NCBI GenBank assembly: GCA_039000515.1
Contig: JBCFYV010000887.1
Coordinates: forward strand, 1-64,000
Direction: 5' to 3'
Length of the DNA: 64,000 bases
Source of the DNA: Timema cristinae
Lineage: Eukaryota > Arthropoda > Insecta > Phasmatodea > Timematidae
Made by a program: the position numbers and the translations under genes. Shown here piece after piece: positions 22,893 through 33,451 of this stretch. The notes under the pieces are model-generated. The model saw nothing but the letters and a program-made list of their open reading frames with translations, was not told the origin of the DNA and ran no database searches. Each line of letters starts with the position of its first letter. Positions within the stretch are counted from its first letter, which is position 1.

Positions 22893-24064
22893 TGGTAGTA
22901 AAACATTAGTGGTAACCCTTATTGTGGAGAAGAGAGGAAAGGACTGAGTCATGGCAGGAGGGGGAAGGGGTGACTCGCGTCTTGAATAAGGGGATTTATA
23001 TAATTGGGGCTCAGATAATTGTTATGTATGATTAAAGGGAGACGTTAACCTCACTCATAACTTAAGTCACTGACTCTGCGTCTTTAAATATAGAGGTTTA
23101 TCCCAGACTTTTTTTTTAAATAAAACTAATAAGACAATTATGTATTTATAATCTACATGAGCAAGCTAAGATGGAAAAACCCATAAACTTTGGTTCAATA
23201 TTGATTTTAGAGGTGTACTGATTAAGATTCCAATTATTTAAAATAATTGTTCATTTTTTTATTATTTGCACAGAATAATCCCAAATATTGATTTATTTTT
23301 AGCACCATGTCTTACTACCCATTTGAGTTAAAAGCTTATATACTGATTATGCTAATGGTTAAGGGATTAGGGAGATTATATTAATAGAAAGTTTATATGC
23401 ATTTGTGTTAATTGAGAGTGGAAAAACATTTAGGAAAAAACCATCTTCAGTATATCTGGCCAAGATTCGAACCTCGATCTCCCCGTCATCAGCAGTCTAG
23501 AATATTGCAAGAGTAGCATGTTAGATCACAAGGCCACCAAAGCTGGTATCAATAATTTATTAATATCTAAAATTGGGAAATATACTCAAAAGAATGATAA
23601 CAGTTAATGTAATCATACAATAATATTTTATTGAAAAATCAACCGTTAAAAACTTTGATAATCCTAATTTTTGATTAGTAATTTTTTTTAGAAAAGTCAT
23701 ACAATTAATATTAAAGTGACGCACTTAGTCCATATAATGTCTCCTGGAAAGTAAATGTGGTATTATTGTAATATTCTTCTAGAAGTCTAGCCCATTACCA
23801 TTGATACAATATGAATATATTTTTTGAACGTTTATGGATAGATTTCTGTTTTATTAAGCGGAAAATAATATTTCAAAAACAACAACGTGACTGTCTGTTA
23901 AGTTCAGGTGCGAGTGTTTGGATCGTATTTAACTTTCTTTATGAGTGTTTGTCCGCAAGACAATACATTGTGTTGTGTTTCAAGGCTTCAGTATTAAAAA
24001 AACCACCAATTAATTGGAAATAATTGACGATTATGATTATTTATCGATGCATTCGTAATCACCC
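22893..24064. other. No gene seen apart from a SINE
   Basis: AT-rich sequence holding a minus-strand SINE-2 copy at 23,300-23,545. Nothing else was recognised. Confidence 0.5.
23300..23545 (-). mobile_element. SINE-2 copy, minus strand
   Basis: Read on the minus strand, a tRNA-like head with B-box-like GAGGTTCGAATC comes first. A body with GTTTTTCC, CCACTCTC and AACCATTAGC-like words follows, and it ends in the same ACTCAAATGGGTAGTAAGACATGGTGCT tail seen in SINE-1. The head differs from SINE-1. Confidence 0.75.
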
Positions 24065-25934
24065 GATAACTATTCATCAGTATCTGCATTGATACAGCTC
24101 TTCTGTTTTGTATATATTGCTAACTATTCATCAGTATCTGCATTGATACACTCTTCTGTTTTGTATGATATTGGTAACTATTCATCGTATCTGCACTGAT
24201 ACAGCTCTTCTGTTATGTATGATATTGCTAACTATTCATCAGTATCTGCAATTGATACACCTCTTCTTTTTTGTATGATATTGGTAACTATTCATCAGTA
24301 TCTGCACTGATACAGCTCTTCTGTTTTGTATGATATTGCTAACTATTCATCAGTATCTGCAATTGATACACCTCTTCTGTTTAGTATGATATTGCTAACT
24401 ATTCATCAGTATCTGCAATTGATACACCTCTTCTGTTTTGTATGATATTGGTAACTATTCATCAGTATCTGCACTGATACACCTCTTCTGTTTAGTATGA
24501 TATTGCTAACTATTCATCATATCTGCAATGATACACCTCTTCTGTTTTGTATGATATTGGTAACTATTCATCAGTATCTGCAATTGATACACCTCTTCTG
24601 TTTTAGTATGATATTGTAACTATTCATCACTATCTGCATGATACACCTCTTCTGTTTTGTATGATATTGCTAACTATTCATCAGTATCTGCAATTGATAC
24701 ACCTCTTCTTTTTGTATGATATTGGTAACTATTCATCAGTATCTGTACTGACACACTCTTCTGTTTTGTATGATATTGCTAACTATTCATCAGTATCTGC
24801 AATTGATACACCTCTTCTGTTTTGTATGATATTGGTAACTATTCATCAGTATCTGCACTGAACAGCTCTTCTGTTTTGTATGATATTGTAACTATTCATC
24901 AGTATCTGCAATTGATACACCTCTTCTGTTTGTATGATATTGTAACTATTCATCATATCTGTACTGATCACACCTCTTCTGTTTTGTATGATATTGGTAA
25001 CTATTCATCAGTATCTGCACTGATACAGCTCTTCTGTTTAGTATGATATTGTAACTATTCATCACTATCTGCATGATACACCTCTTCTGTTTTGTATGAT
25101 ATTGCTAACTATTCATCAGTATCTGCACTGATACAGCTCTTCTGTTTTGTATGATATTGGTAACTATTCATCAGTATCTGCATTGATACACCTCTTCTGT
25201 TTTGTATGATATTGCTAACTATTCATCAGTATCTGCACTGATACAGCTCTTCTGTTTTGTATGATATTGGTAACTATTCATCAGTATCTGCATTGATACA
25301 CCTCTTCTGTTTTGTATGATATTGGTAACTATTCATCAGTATCTGCACTGATACAGCTCTTCTTTTTTGTATGATATTGATAACTATTCATCACTATCTG
25401 CATTGATACACCTCTTCTGTTTTGTATGATATTGGTAACTATTCATCAGTATCTGCACTGATACAGCTCTTCTGTTTTGTATGATATTGCTAACTATTCA
25501 TCAGTATCTGCAATTGATACACCTCTTCTGTTTAGTATGATATTGGTAACTATTCATCAGTATCTGCACTGATACACCTCTTCTGTTATGTATGATATTG
25601 CTAACTATTCATCAGTATCTGCACTGATACAGCTCTTCTGTTTTGTATGATATTGCTAACTATTCATCAGTATCTGCATTGATACACCTTTTCTGTTTAG
25701 TATGATATTGCTAACTATTCATCACTATCGGCACTGATACAGCTCTTCTGTTTTGTATGATATTGCTAACTATTCATCACTATCTGCACTGATACACCTC
25801 TTCTGTTTTGTATGATATTGATAACTATTCATCAGTATCTGCATTGATACACCTCTTCTGTTTTGTATGATATTGGTAAATATTCATCAGTATCTGCACT
25901 GATACACCTCTTTTATTTTGTATGATATTGATAA
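24065..25934. repeat. 55/56-bp minisatellite, about 33 copies
   Basis: The unit runs ATGATATTGGTAACTATTCA, TCAGTATCTGCACTGATAC, then ACCTCTTCTGTTTTGT. Two alternating variants can be seen (ATTGCTAAC against ATTGGTAAC, and CAGCTC against CACCTC), suggesting that dimers were amplified. Scattered single-base deletions lie in 24,500-25,080. CAGTATCTGCACTGATACAG is partly self-complementary, with GTATC...GATAC as a possible stem. Confidence 0.95.
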
Positions 25935-26631
25935 AGACAAAGAACAACATTTAGTTTATTTCACTCTGTGACTATTAACAAGAACTTATCAGTAAATATT
26001 CCATCAGTGTTGACAATGTTTCTATGAAAATAAAGCATAGTTGTAATTAGTTAGAAGTAGTTAAGTTGTAGTTCACCCCTTAGGGCCCAGAAGTGTTCTG
26101 CCTCCGGTGGCTGGGGGTCAAGTCCCACAATTATATTTCACAATGATAGGTGTTATGACTTTTATAAGACTTCATTGGAATACTAGCCTAGGTGATGAGG
26201 GTAGGTACAAAATACAATTTTTATACATTAATACTTTCATTAGAGGAGAAAGAGTTATAGATGTATTTGCCGAGAAGAAGAACTGTCGGAAAGAGTTAAT
26301 ATATAAGAAGATCTAAGGTAAGATTATTTTTGTGTCTATTTTCAGTCTCCCCTTCTTTAAAGTGTTAGCTACGCCACTGAATCTTGATAACCTTTGTTTC
26401 ACATATTTTGTGGTTGAAAATAGGTCACCACCTCGATATGTCTCCTGTTATCAGAAATGTTGTATTCATGAAAGTGACAAATGTGGTTCTTTCACTGTCC
26501 CCACTATTCTCATACAGAGCTAGTTCTCACTAACAAATACTATTAATTGTAGATACAATAACACTGCATTGTATTTCTCTCAGAGGTTAACTGATATTTT
26601 CTGGTTAGGTTGGTGCCCTTTCAAGATAATC
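25935..26631. other. No gene seen
   Basis: No gene recognised. CCGGTGGCTGGGGGTCAAGTCCCA near 26,104 is faintly tRNA-like. Confidence 0.4.
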
Positions 26632-26885
26632 TGACACCTTAGCTCAGTCTGTCTACTAAGATAAGGTTCTCAGGTTCAATTCCTGGCATGGCTGAAAAAT
26701 GTATAATTGTTTAACTGTGAGTTTACCCTTTCACAGTGATGAATTAATGGCCGTGGTACTGGATGTTGTGCCTGTCCTAGTCTTGTTAGATTATAAGGCA
26801 TATAACGCTACGACAGGTCTAGTAAGCCAGTAGTGGAAAATATATGAACCCAGGCCACAGGCTGGAGACAATAATGGATGTAAAG
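26632..26885 (+). mobile_element. SINE-3 copy
   Basis: The tRNA-like head (GACACCTTAGCTCAGTCTG with B-box CAGGTTCAATTCC) is followed by a body with CCCTTTCACAGTGATGAATTA and GGATGTTGTGCCTGTCCTAG. The copy ends with CCCAGGCCACAGGCTGGAGA. Related copies lie at 47,703-47,880 (+) and 41,546-41,775 (-). It has neither the head nor the 3' end of SINE-1 and SINE-2. Confidence 0.8.
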
Positions 26886-27168
26886 TAAAACTTTTAAGAC
26901 AAGTCATTATCTTCTCTTTATGCTGCTTATCACATTGGTGGCTACATTAAAAAGATTATTTTTTTATATATAATGGATATTCAATTTTTTAACTCAAACT
27001 TTAAAAATAAGTTGTTTTAAATCTCTGGATTAGATATATAAATACAGATGTAAATGACTATTAGTTCCTAGTGGCTAATGATTTTGTACTCTGGTTCAAC
27101 TCACGGTTTTACATAATTCCATAAGTGAAAGTTTAGAGGGTTGACATTGTATTTGTTTTTGTTTCTAG

Positions 27169-27264
27169 AGTTGTAAAATAGATGGCGTAACCGGTGTCCA
27201 GCTAGACTCGCTTATTACAGAAGTACAAGACATTCTTCCCCATTTAGGAGAAGGCTTCATACAG
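27169..27264 (+). CDS. ASCC2: ASCC2 exon, first half of CUE domain
   Basis: A 96-bp exon of 32 codons lies between a TTTGTTTCTAG acceptor and a GTGAGT donor, phase 0 at both ends. It encodes GVQLDSLITEVQDILPHLGE and a following GFIQ, which I recognise as the start of the CUE domain of ASCC2 (activating signal cointegrator 1 complex subunit 2). That domain binds ubiquitin, in particular K63-linked chains. ASCC2 acts with ASCC3 and TRIP4 in alkylation repair and in splitting stalled ribosomes. The next exons at 29,732, 32,899, 36,257 and 41,924 continue the same protein in order and phase. Exons for the N-terminal half were not found upstream and may lie outside the window. An alternative acceptor two bases later would break the frame. 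Confidence 0.92.
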
Positions 27265-27399
27265 GTGAGTTATGGCACACAATAGTTTGATGGCCAGTAT
27301 ATTAAAACTAGCCTCCTTAAATCTGATGGTTGTTATTATTTAATAGATTTGTAAATTTTTCTCCTATTAAAAAGTCGGAAAGCCACCCTATTCTTGTGA

Positions 27400-28140
27400 G
27401 CTGTGGCCAAAGTACAGGCAGAGAGAATGTATTTGGGTGCTACTTGCAGGCAGGGCTCCAAGCAATTGACCTGCAGCGCTTAGCAATGGAAGCCTAGCCG
27501 CAACTTAATTCAGAGTCTTGGGAGGAACTTGTTGTTAATAAGCTTATTCAGTGTATAAATAATAGTGGCATTGAGCGTGTTGTGCCAGCTGAATGTGTAG
27601 TTGCCACCACTATCGCCGTAGCAGAGATGAATATAACACCTGTTTTATTGCATCAGTCAATTAAAAAGTTGGTAGTAGTAGATCTTTGTGTGGTTTTAGA
27701 AGAAAGAAAACCTCACACTATGTCCCTGGTAAGCTGCCAACAACAGCCTAAGCCTGTGGGTCAAGTATTTAAGTGCAGTAACTGTAAATATCATGGTCAT
27801 TGGACTCTGGATGGAGTCATACGGGATCGGTCAGGACCACAGTTCTTTTGATGTAGAGAGAGTTCATGTATGGCGGGAATGTGTCAACATTTTCGAGAAA
27901 CTCACATTGCTAATATAGGTTGTTTTCACTTACCCACATTGGCCCCCCATCAGTCACTCAAAATTTCTTCTGTAAATAATCCAGTTGCAATCCACGGATA
28001 TGGGGCTATTTCTATAAAAGTTTCTAATAAAAGGATTTTTTTAAACTTTATATCGATTACAGTTTCCAGCCTGTGGCCTGGGTCAGCTAACAGAATGGAA
28101 CAGTATACACTAACCCAACTATTTATATCAGTAAAATAAA
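27400..28140 (+). pseudogene. Possible gag/protease-like retroelement remnant
   Basis: Two open segments (27,582-27,851 and 27,870-28,139) follow each other in the ASCC2 intron. The first ends with FKCSNCKYHGHW, half of a CCHC zinc knuckle whose last cysteine is missing. The second contains a hydrophobic VAIHGYGAISIKVS stretch reminiscent of the strand pattern around retroelement proteases, but no DTG/DSG catalytic motif is present. A minus-strand SINE-3 tail fragment lies near 28,060-28,095. The assignment is tentative. Confidence 0.25.
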
Positions 28141-28313
28141 GCTTTAAATAGAGATATATTTGATATGTAACCTACATGGTATATTTTAGGATATTTTAAG
28201 TTTATTGATGTTAATAACTCGAAAATGACAATAGGCTTTTAATTTATAGCTACGATTTCAACTAATAGTTAAATAAATATTTTTTTTTTAAATGCGGTTT
28301 TATATATGTTTTC

Positions 28314-29170
28314 TTAACCCTAGGATGCACGATTCAAAAATTTGACACAAATGCATAGTCTGTGTCAAATTCACCGGTTTATAGTTTTAATGAAAGGTTT
28401 TGGGTTATTTTTTTAATCCAATTTATCATACTTTTTTTGTTAATATAAAACATGTGTATGTATTGCAACAGATTATATTATAAAATAAATATAAAACAAA
28501 AATAGGGTTGAAAAAATAAATATAAAGTGAAAATAAGTATAATAAATGTTCAAACTATTAAACTACTTCATACAAATGATATACAGATTAGATAAATCAA
28601 CTAAATTGGATGAATATTGACACCTGTGTGTTTATTACAGACAATCCATGCATATGTTCACACTATGTCCATTTCACACAGAAAGCATTGCATACGTATC
28701 TTTCTCTCAGCTTTACTAGAATACTCCTCACACCTTCTTCTCTTCTTTGAGTCAACATTTGCAAATACTTTTGGCCAACATATGTCACACGTTCCTTTGT
28801 AAACAAAATTATGCACTCACTTTGTTTTGACGATGGTACCCAATAATGTAAGATGTTTAGAAAGAAGATTTCCAGCCAAAGGAATACTTGTAAAAAAATT
28901 ATTCATTGCGACATTTCTTCCACTATTTGAATAGAAGTTGTAAGCATGTCAAATATTTTGAAACCGAGATTATTTTTAATGAGCTGTTCATGTTTCTTTC
29001 TGGTATACACATGTTCATCATTAGAGTCACACATTCAAAGATCTTTATTCCGTACGTCCCAGATTGACTTGGTGTGGACTGTAGAAACTAACACCACCTA
29101 CAAAATGATTGTAGTTGTCAACTCTCACACCAATCTGAGTCATGGTCTAAAATTAAACACCTGAATGAAT
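28314..29170 (-). pseudogene. piggyBac-like transposase remnant with one TIR
   Basis: On the minus strand around 28,840-28,990 the translation reads NNFFTSIPLAGNLLSKHLTL followed by LGTIVKTK. This is the D-N-x-F-T-S...LA...L...GT conserved block of piggyBac transposases, with the catalytic aspartate changed to asparagine. Further 3', at about 28,620-28,800, a cysteine-rich segment (CDICWPK, MQCFLCEMD) resembles the C-terminal zinc finger. At 28,314 the + strand reads TTAACCCTAGGATGC, a TTAA target followed by a CCCTAG-type terminal repeat pointing inward, as expected for the 3' end of the element. Stops and shifts make it non-functional. The other end was not found. Confidence 0.7.
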
Positions 29171-29731
29171 CATCCCAATTTCTGTCCGCTCCTGCCAAAA
29201 TTAGAAACCATTAAAACGTGCTTGGCTCAGAAAGTTTAATTATTTGAGTTAATTTTGTTCTATTTTCATGAGCTAATAAGTAAAATTTGTTGTTTACCAT
29301 TATTTGTTCCAAAATCCTTACATATATTTTGAAAGGCTTGTAAACTCACTATAGTAAGAATGAAGTACAGATAATGTACACATTGATACAACATTAATAT
29401 TCTGTGAGGATTATGTGGTGTACACTAATACTACTAATACATGAGGCTTTCATGAATTAAATTGGTGATCTCATGGTTGGTAGCTACACTAAAAGTAATT
29501 GTATTCATATTATGTTTCTAATAATTATTTATATGAATTTTGCCACCAAGACTGATTTCTATCCACTGGTTAAGCAGGCATAACAAATTAAAACTAGACA
29601 CTTATTGTGACTTTTCATTAATTGAACCAGGGTTGTATTAGTTTCTGCTGAAAATGAAGTGAAGCTATGTTCCTAAATTCACACTGTATCCTACTCATAT
29701 ATTTCCTACATGAGCTCTGATGTTGTTTCAG
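29171..29731. other. ASCC2 intron, nothing recognised
   Basis: AT-rich intronic sequence up to the acceptor of the next exon. Confidence 0.5.
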
Positions 29732-29854
29732 AAATGTTTGGAGTATTACAATTACTCGAGTGAGTCTGTGATCCACGCTTTGTTGGAAAGTTCACTCGCT
29801 TCTTCTCTGGCTGACCTCGACCAGAGTCTACCCAGGATTCCCTTTGAGGCAGAG
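29732..29854 (+). CDS. ASCC2: ASCC2 exon, second half of CUE domain
   Basis: A 123-bp exon of 41 codons (phase 0 to 0) lies between a TTGTTTCAG acceptor and a GTAACA donor. It reads KCLEYYNYSSESVIHALLES, then a segment with LADLDQSLPRIP. Joined in protein order to the preceding exon, this completes the three-helix CUE fold; the family pattern is CLEYY...VI..LLE..L...L..LD. The LL pair needed for ubiquitin contact is present. The donor GTAACA is weaker than the usual GTRAGT but is the only one consistent with phase. Confidence 0.92.
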
Positions 29855-29972
29855 GTAACACATATTAGTGGCACACAATTATTTGAAGATAACTAACATT
29901 TGTATCATTACATTTTAAGTCATCCTATAATCTTGTATTTCATGTTTAAAACAAACACTTATAGTAAAATAG

Positions 29973-30249
29973 GGTGACCTGGTGGTCTAGGGGTAAGGTG
30001 TCAGACTTCTGTGCTGGCGGCCGGGGTTCAATCCTCGGTCCCGGCACAGATTTATCTGATTTCCAAACCCTTCCTTCACCTCTGACAAGACATCTTGTGA
30101 ATGTGTGGAATGCCAGGCCTCCACCGTGGTTCGGATTCCACGTTAAACTGTAGGTCCTTCATTTCATCTCACAATCACCCTACCATTACACATTAGCGTA
30201 AGTGTGTATAACCCGAACGGGTAGTAAGACACGGTGCTAATAATAATAA
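29973..30249 (+). mobile_element. Full-length SINE-1 copy in ASCC2 intron
   Basis: Very similar to the copy at 19,186: the same head, body and 3' hairpin, but a shorter TAA tail. It is flanked by a 9-bp duplication AGTAAAATA at 29,963-29,971 and 30,250-30,258. Confidence 0.93.
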
Positions 30250-30354
30250 AGTAAAATAAATAATGAACTTTATTGTTGCTTTCAGTTGCGTTGCATGTTT
30301 CACACTCTCTCCTGATGAGTTTCATTAGAATGAATCCTAGGTCGGGGGATTGGG

Positions 30355-30497
30355 GTAAACGGTTGATTTTCCTCTTTATCCCATTGGCAGCAATGTAAAG
30401 TGTGAACTGTGTTCTTTTCATTGTAAAAGATATGTTGTTTATTTTCCCTTTTATATATTTCTATCTCCTTTCCTGTACCTTCTTCCAAATATAACTA
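30355..30497 (-). repeat. Single-copy, inverted version of the 31-bp repeat locus
   Basis: The reverse complement aligns with both flanks of the array at 30,944-32,462: a TATATTTGGAAGAAGGTACA...ATATAAAAGGG side and a TTTACATTG.TGCCA...AAAGAGG side. It holds just one repeat unit (about 30,391-30,427) where the array has about 46. It is therefore an unexpanded sister copy in inverted orientation, about 450 bp away. Confidence 0.85.
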
Positions 30498-30943
30498 AAC
30501 ATACCCAGGGCCGGATCGTGACTTAATGCCGTTCTCGCTCCTAAAGAAACCTCATGATCAATGTATTTGAATAAAAAAATCATTATTGTTATTAAAAACA
30601 TCACTACACAAAAAACACAAATTAAAAATATAAAATTATACAGATAAAACAGCTTAGAAATTAATTTTATATGTTTTAACTATTTGAGATTCACTAAAGA
30701 TAAGTGTGAGTGTGTGCTTAATCTTTCTTGAATAACTGTACTTTGATAGGTTCTTATAAGTTTTAACTTAGAAAAACTTCTCTGTCACAGGCAGTGCTAA
30801 GAGAATTCTAAGAGTGCAATACAAAGATTTTGAATACCCTCCTGCAGTCCATTTATATATATTGAAGAATTTGATTTTAACTCTAGAATATCAAATATAT
30901 CTCTATAAGGAAAACCTCTTTTCGCTTTATGAGGTAATTGTAT
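30498..30943. other. Spacer of inverted repeat, no gene
   Basis: Intronic. CCCAGGGCCGGATCGTGAC near 30,505 resembles the CAGGGCCGG start of many hAT-type terminal repeats. No partner end was seen. Confidence 0.4.
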
Positions 30944-31009
30944 TATATTTGGAAGAAGGTACACGAAAGGTGGATGGAAACATATAAAAGGGGGTGAACA
31001 CAATATGGC

Positions 31010-32443
31010 TTTTACAATGAAGAGAAGAACACAGTTCACACTTTACATTGAAGAGAAGAACACAGTTCATACTTTACAATGAAGAGAAGAACACAGTTCA
31101 CACTTTACAATGAAGAGAAGAACACAGTTCACACTTTACAATGAAGAGAAGAACACAGTTCATACTTTACAATGAAGAGAAGAACACAGTTCACACTTTA
31201 CAATGAAGAGAAGAACACAGTTCATACTTTACAATGAAGAGAAGAACACAGTTCACACTTTACAATGAAGAGAAGAACACAGTTCATACTTTACAATGAA
31301 GAGAAGAACACAGTTCACACTTTACAATGAAGAGAAGAACACAGTTCACACTTTACAATGAAGAGAAGAACACAGTTCATACTTTACAATGAAGAGAAGA
31401 ACACAGTTCACACTTTACAATGAAGAGAAGAACACAGTTCATACTTTACAATGATGAGAAGAACACAGTTCACACTTTACAATGAAGAGAAGAACACAGT
31501 TCACACTTTACAATGAAGAGAAGAACACAGTTCACACTTTACAATGAAGAGAAGAACACAGTTCACACTTTACAATGAAGAGAAGAACACAGTTCATACT
31601 TTACAATGAAGAGAAGAACACAGTTCACACTTTACAATGAAGAGAAGAACACAGTTCACACTTTACAATGAAGAGAAGAACACAGTTCACACTTTACAAT
31701 GAAGAGAAGAACACAGTTCACACTTTACAATGAAGAGAAGAACACAGTTCACACTTTACAATGAAGAGAAGAACACAGTTCACACTTTACAATGAAGAGA
31801 AGAACACAGTTCACACTTTAAAATGAAGAGAAGAACACAGTTCACACTTTACAATGAAAAGAAGAACACAGTTCACACTTTACATTGAAAAGAAGAACAC
31901 AGTTCACACTTTACATTGAAAAGAAGAACACAGTTCACACTTTACAATGAAGAGAAGAACACAGTTCACACTTTACATTGAAAAGAACACAGTTCACACT
32001 TTACATTGAAAAGAAGAACACAGTTCACACTTTACAATGAAGAGAAGAACACAGTTCACACTTTACATTGAAAAGAAGAACACAGTTCACACTTTACATT
32101 GAAAAGAAGAACACAGTTCACACTTTACATTGAAAAGAAGAACACAGTTCACACTTTACATTGAAAAGAAGAACACAGTTCACACTTTACAATGAAGAGA
32201 AGAACACAGTTCATACTTTACAATGAAGAGAAGAACACAGTTCACACTTTACATTGAAAAGAAGAACACAGTTCACACTTTACATTGAAAAGAAGAACAC
32301 AGTTCACACTTTACATTGAAGAGAAGAACACAGTTCACACTTTACATTGAAAAGAAGAACACAGTTCACACTTTACATTGAAAAGAAGAACACAGTTCAC
32401 ACTTTACATTGAAAAGAAGAACACAGTTCACACTTTACATTGA
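31010..32443. repeat. 31-bp minisatellite, about 46 copies, intronic
   Basis: The unit is CACTTTACAATGAAGAGAAG followed by AACACAGTTCA. Variants are TACATTGAAAAGAAG (clustered in 31,850-32,440) and CATACTTT. One 28-bp unit lacks AAG at about 31,978. The array lies in the ASCC2 intron between exons 29,732-29,854 and 32,899-33,011. Units are strongly purine-biased on one strand except for TTC and TTT words. Confidence 0.97.
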
Positions 32444-32469
32444 TGCCATTAGACAAAGAGGTAGGGTTA

Positions 32470-32898
32470 AAGCGTCAAAGATAAGTCAGGACAAGAACTG
32501 CTGAGTTGACAGAACAAATACCTTTTTTCCAAACTCTATCATTTAGTTCTAAATCTATATAACAATATACACTTTTACCTGAATTAATCTGTTTCAATAA
32601 ACCATATTAAATTACCCCCACAATTATTTGCTATTATCCATCCGAACCACAAGCCCATCCTGACACGTTGGGTCCACAGTACATGGGGGTTAACGAAAAA
32701 TACATTTAAAAACACACTTATATATTTGTATGAGTTATTTTAGTATTGTGAAAGTAATAATGATATAAATATGTAACAACCTTCAATAGTTTGGTTGCAT
32801 ACCAAAAACCTAATGCAAACTTTACATTTCCAAGTTGTTGCCCTCTCATTATTGTACTTCCAATCTTGCTTCATTATACATTTTATTTATTTTTCCAG
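32470..32898. other. ASCC2 intron, nothing recognised
   Basis: AT-rich sequence ending in the TTTATTTTTCCAG acceptor. Confidence 0.5.
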
Positions 32899-33011
32899 TC
32901 TAAATTAGATCTACTGAACAGTGGGGAGCGGAGTAATGTCTTTGACAATGACGAGTTTGACATAATGACAAGAGATTATGTTGATACCACTCGCATCCAC
33001 AAAGGCAAGAG
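32899..33011 (+). CDS. ASCC2: ASCC2 exon with NDEFD/HKGK motif
   Basis: A 113-bp exon, phase 0 to 2, follows a strong polypyrimidine acceptor and ends at GTTAGT. It encodes SKLDLLNSGERSNVFDNDEF, then DIMTRDYVDTTRIHKGK. The blocks NVF.NDEFD and D..R.HKGK are hallmarks of the region after the CUE domain in animal ASCC2 proteins. The two leftover bases AG are completed by the first base of the 36,257 exon to give an arginine codon. Confidence 0.93.
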
Positions 33012-33451
33012 GTTAGTTATTTGTAGATTTATTTGAATGTAAATATGAAAAGTGTGTCCATAAAACATTCAGATTATGTTTTTGATAAATAGTTTGAGTG
33101 AGAGTTTTTTTGCGACAAGAACTATAAAAACAAACATTGTAGTGATTACTTTTAAAATAATGAGAGAAAATTATTGGTAATCTTGCCATCAAGTTGTCAT
33201 GTCCACTAGACCAGTGGTTCTCAGAGAGTTTGTTGTGAAATTCTAGACTTAATGTTATTGTTGATAAAAAAAAAAATGTAAGTATTGTTGTTTCTATCAA
33301 TTAAAATTTTTAGAAATAAATCGGTGAAAAGTATTTGAAATCTTTAATCTATTTATTTTCCAGAAAGTTGTTTAACATACAATCAAAGAGTTGCTTACCA
33401 ATGAGTTGTGTAATTAATTAGAAATATGAGCACGTCATTTATTACACTAAA
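33012..33451. other. ASCC2 intron, nothing recognised
   Basis: Intronic AT-rich sequence before the 99-bp array. Confidence 0.5.

Noticed and set aside
27169..27264. Reading the LDSLITEVQDILPHLGE segment as some other CUE protein
   Set aside because: The downstream exons with NDEFD, HKGK, YEDEYDDTYD and RRP..P..LR blocks, in order and phase, fit ASCC2 specifically.
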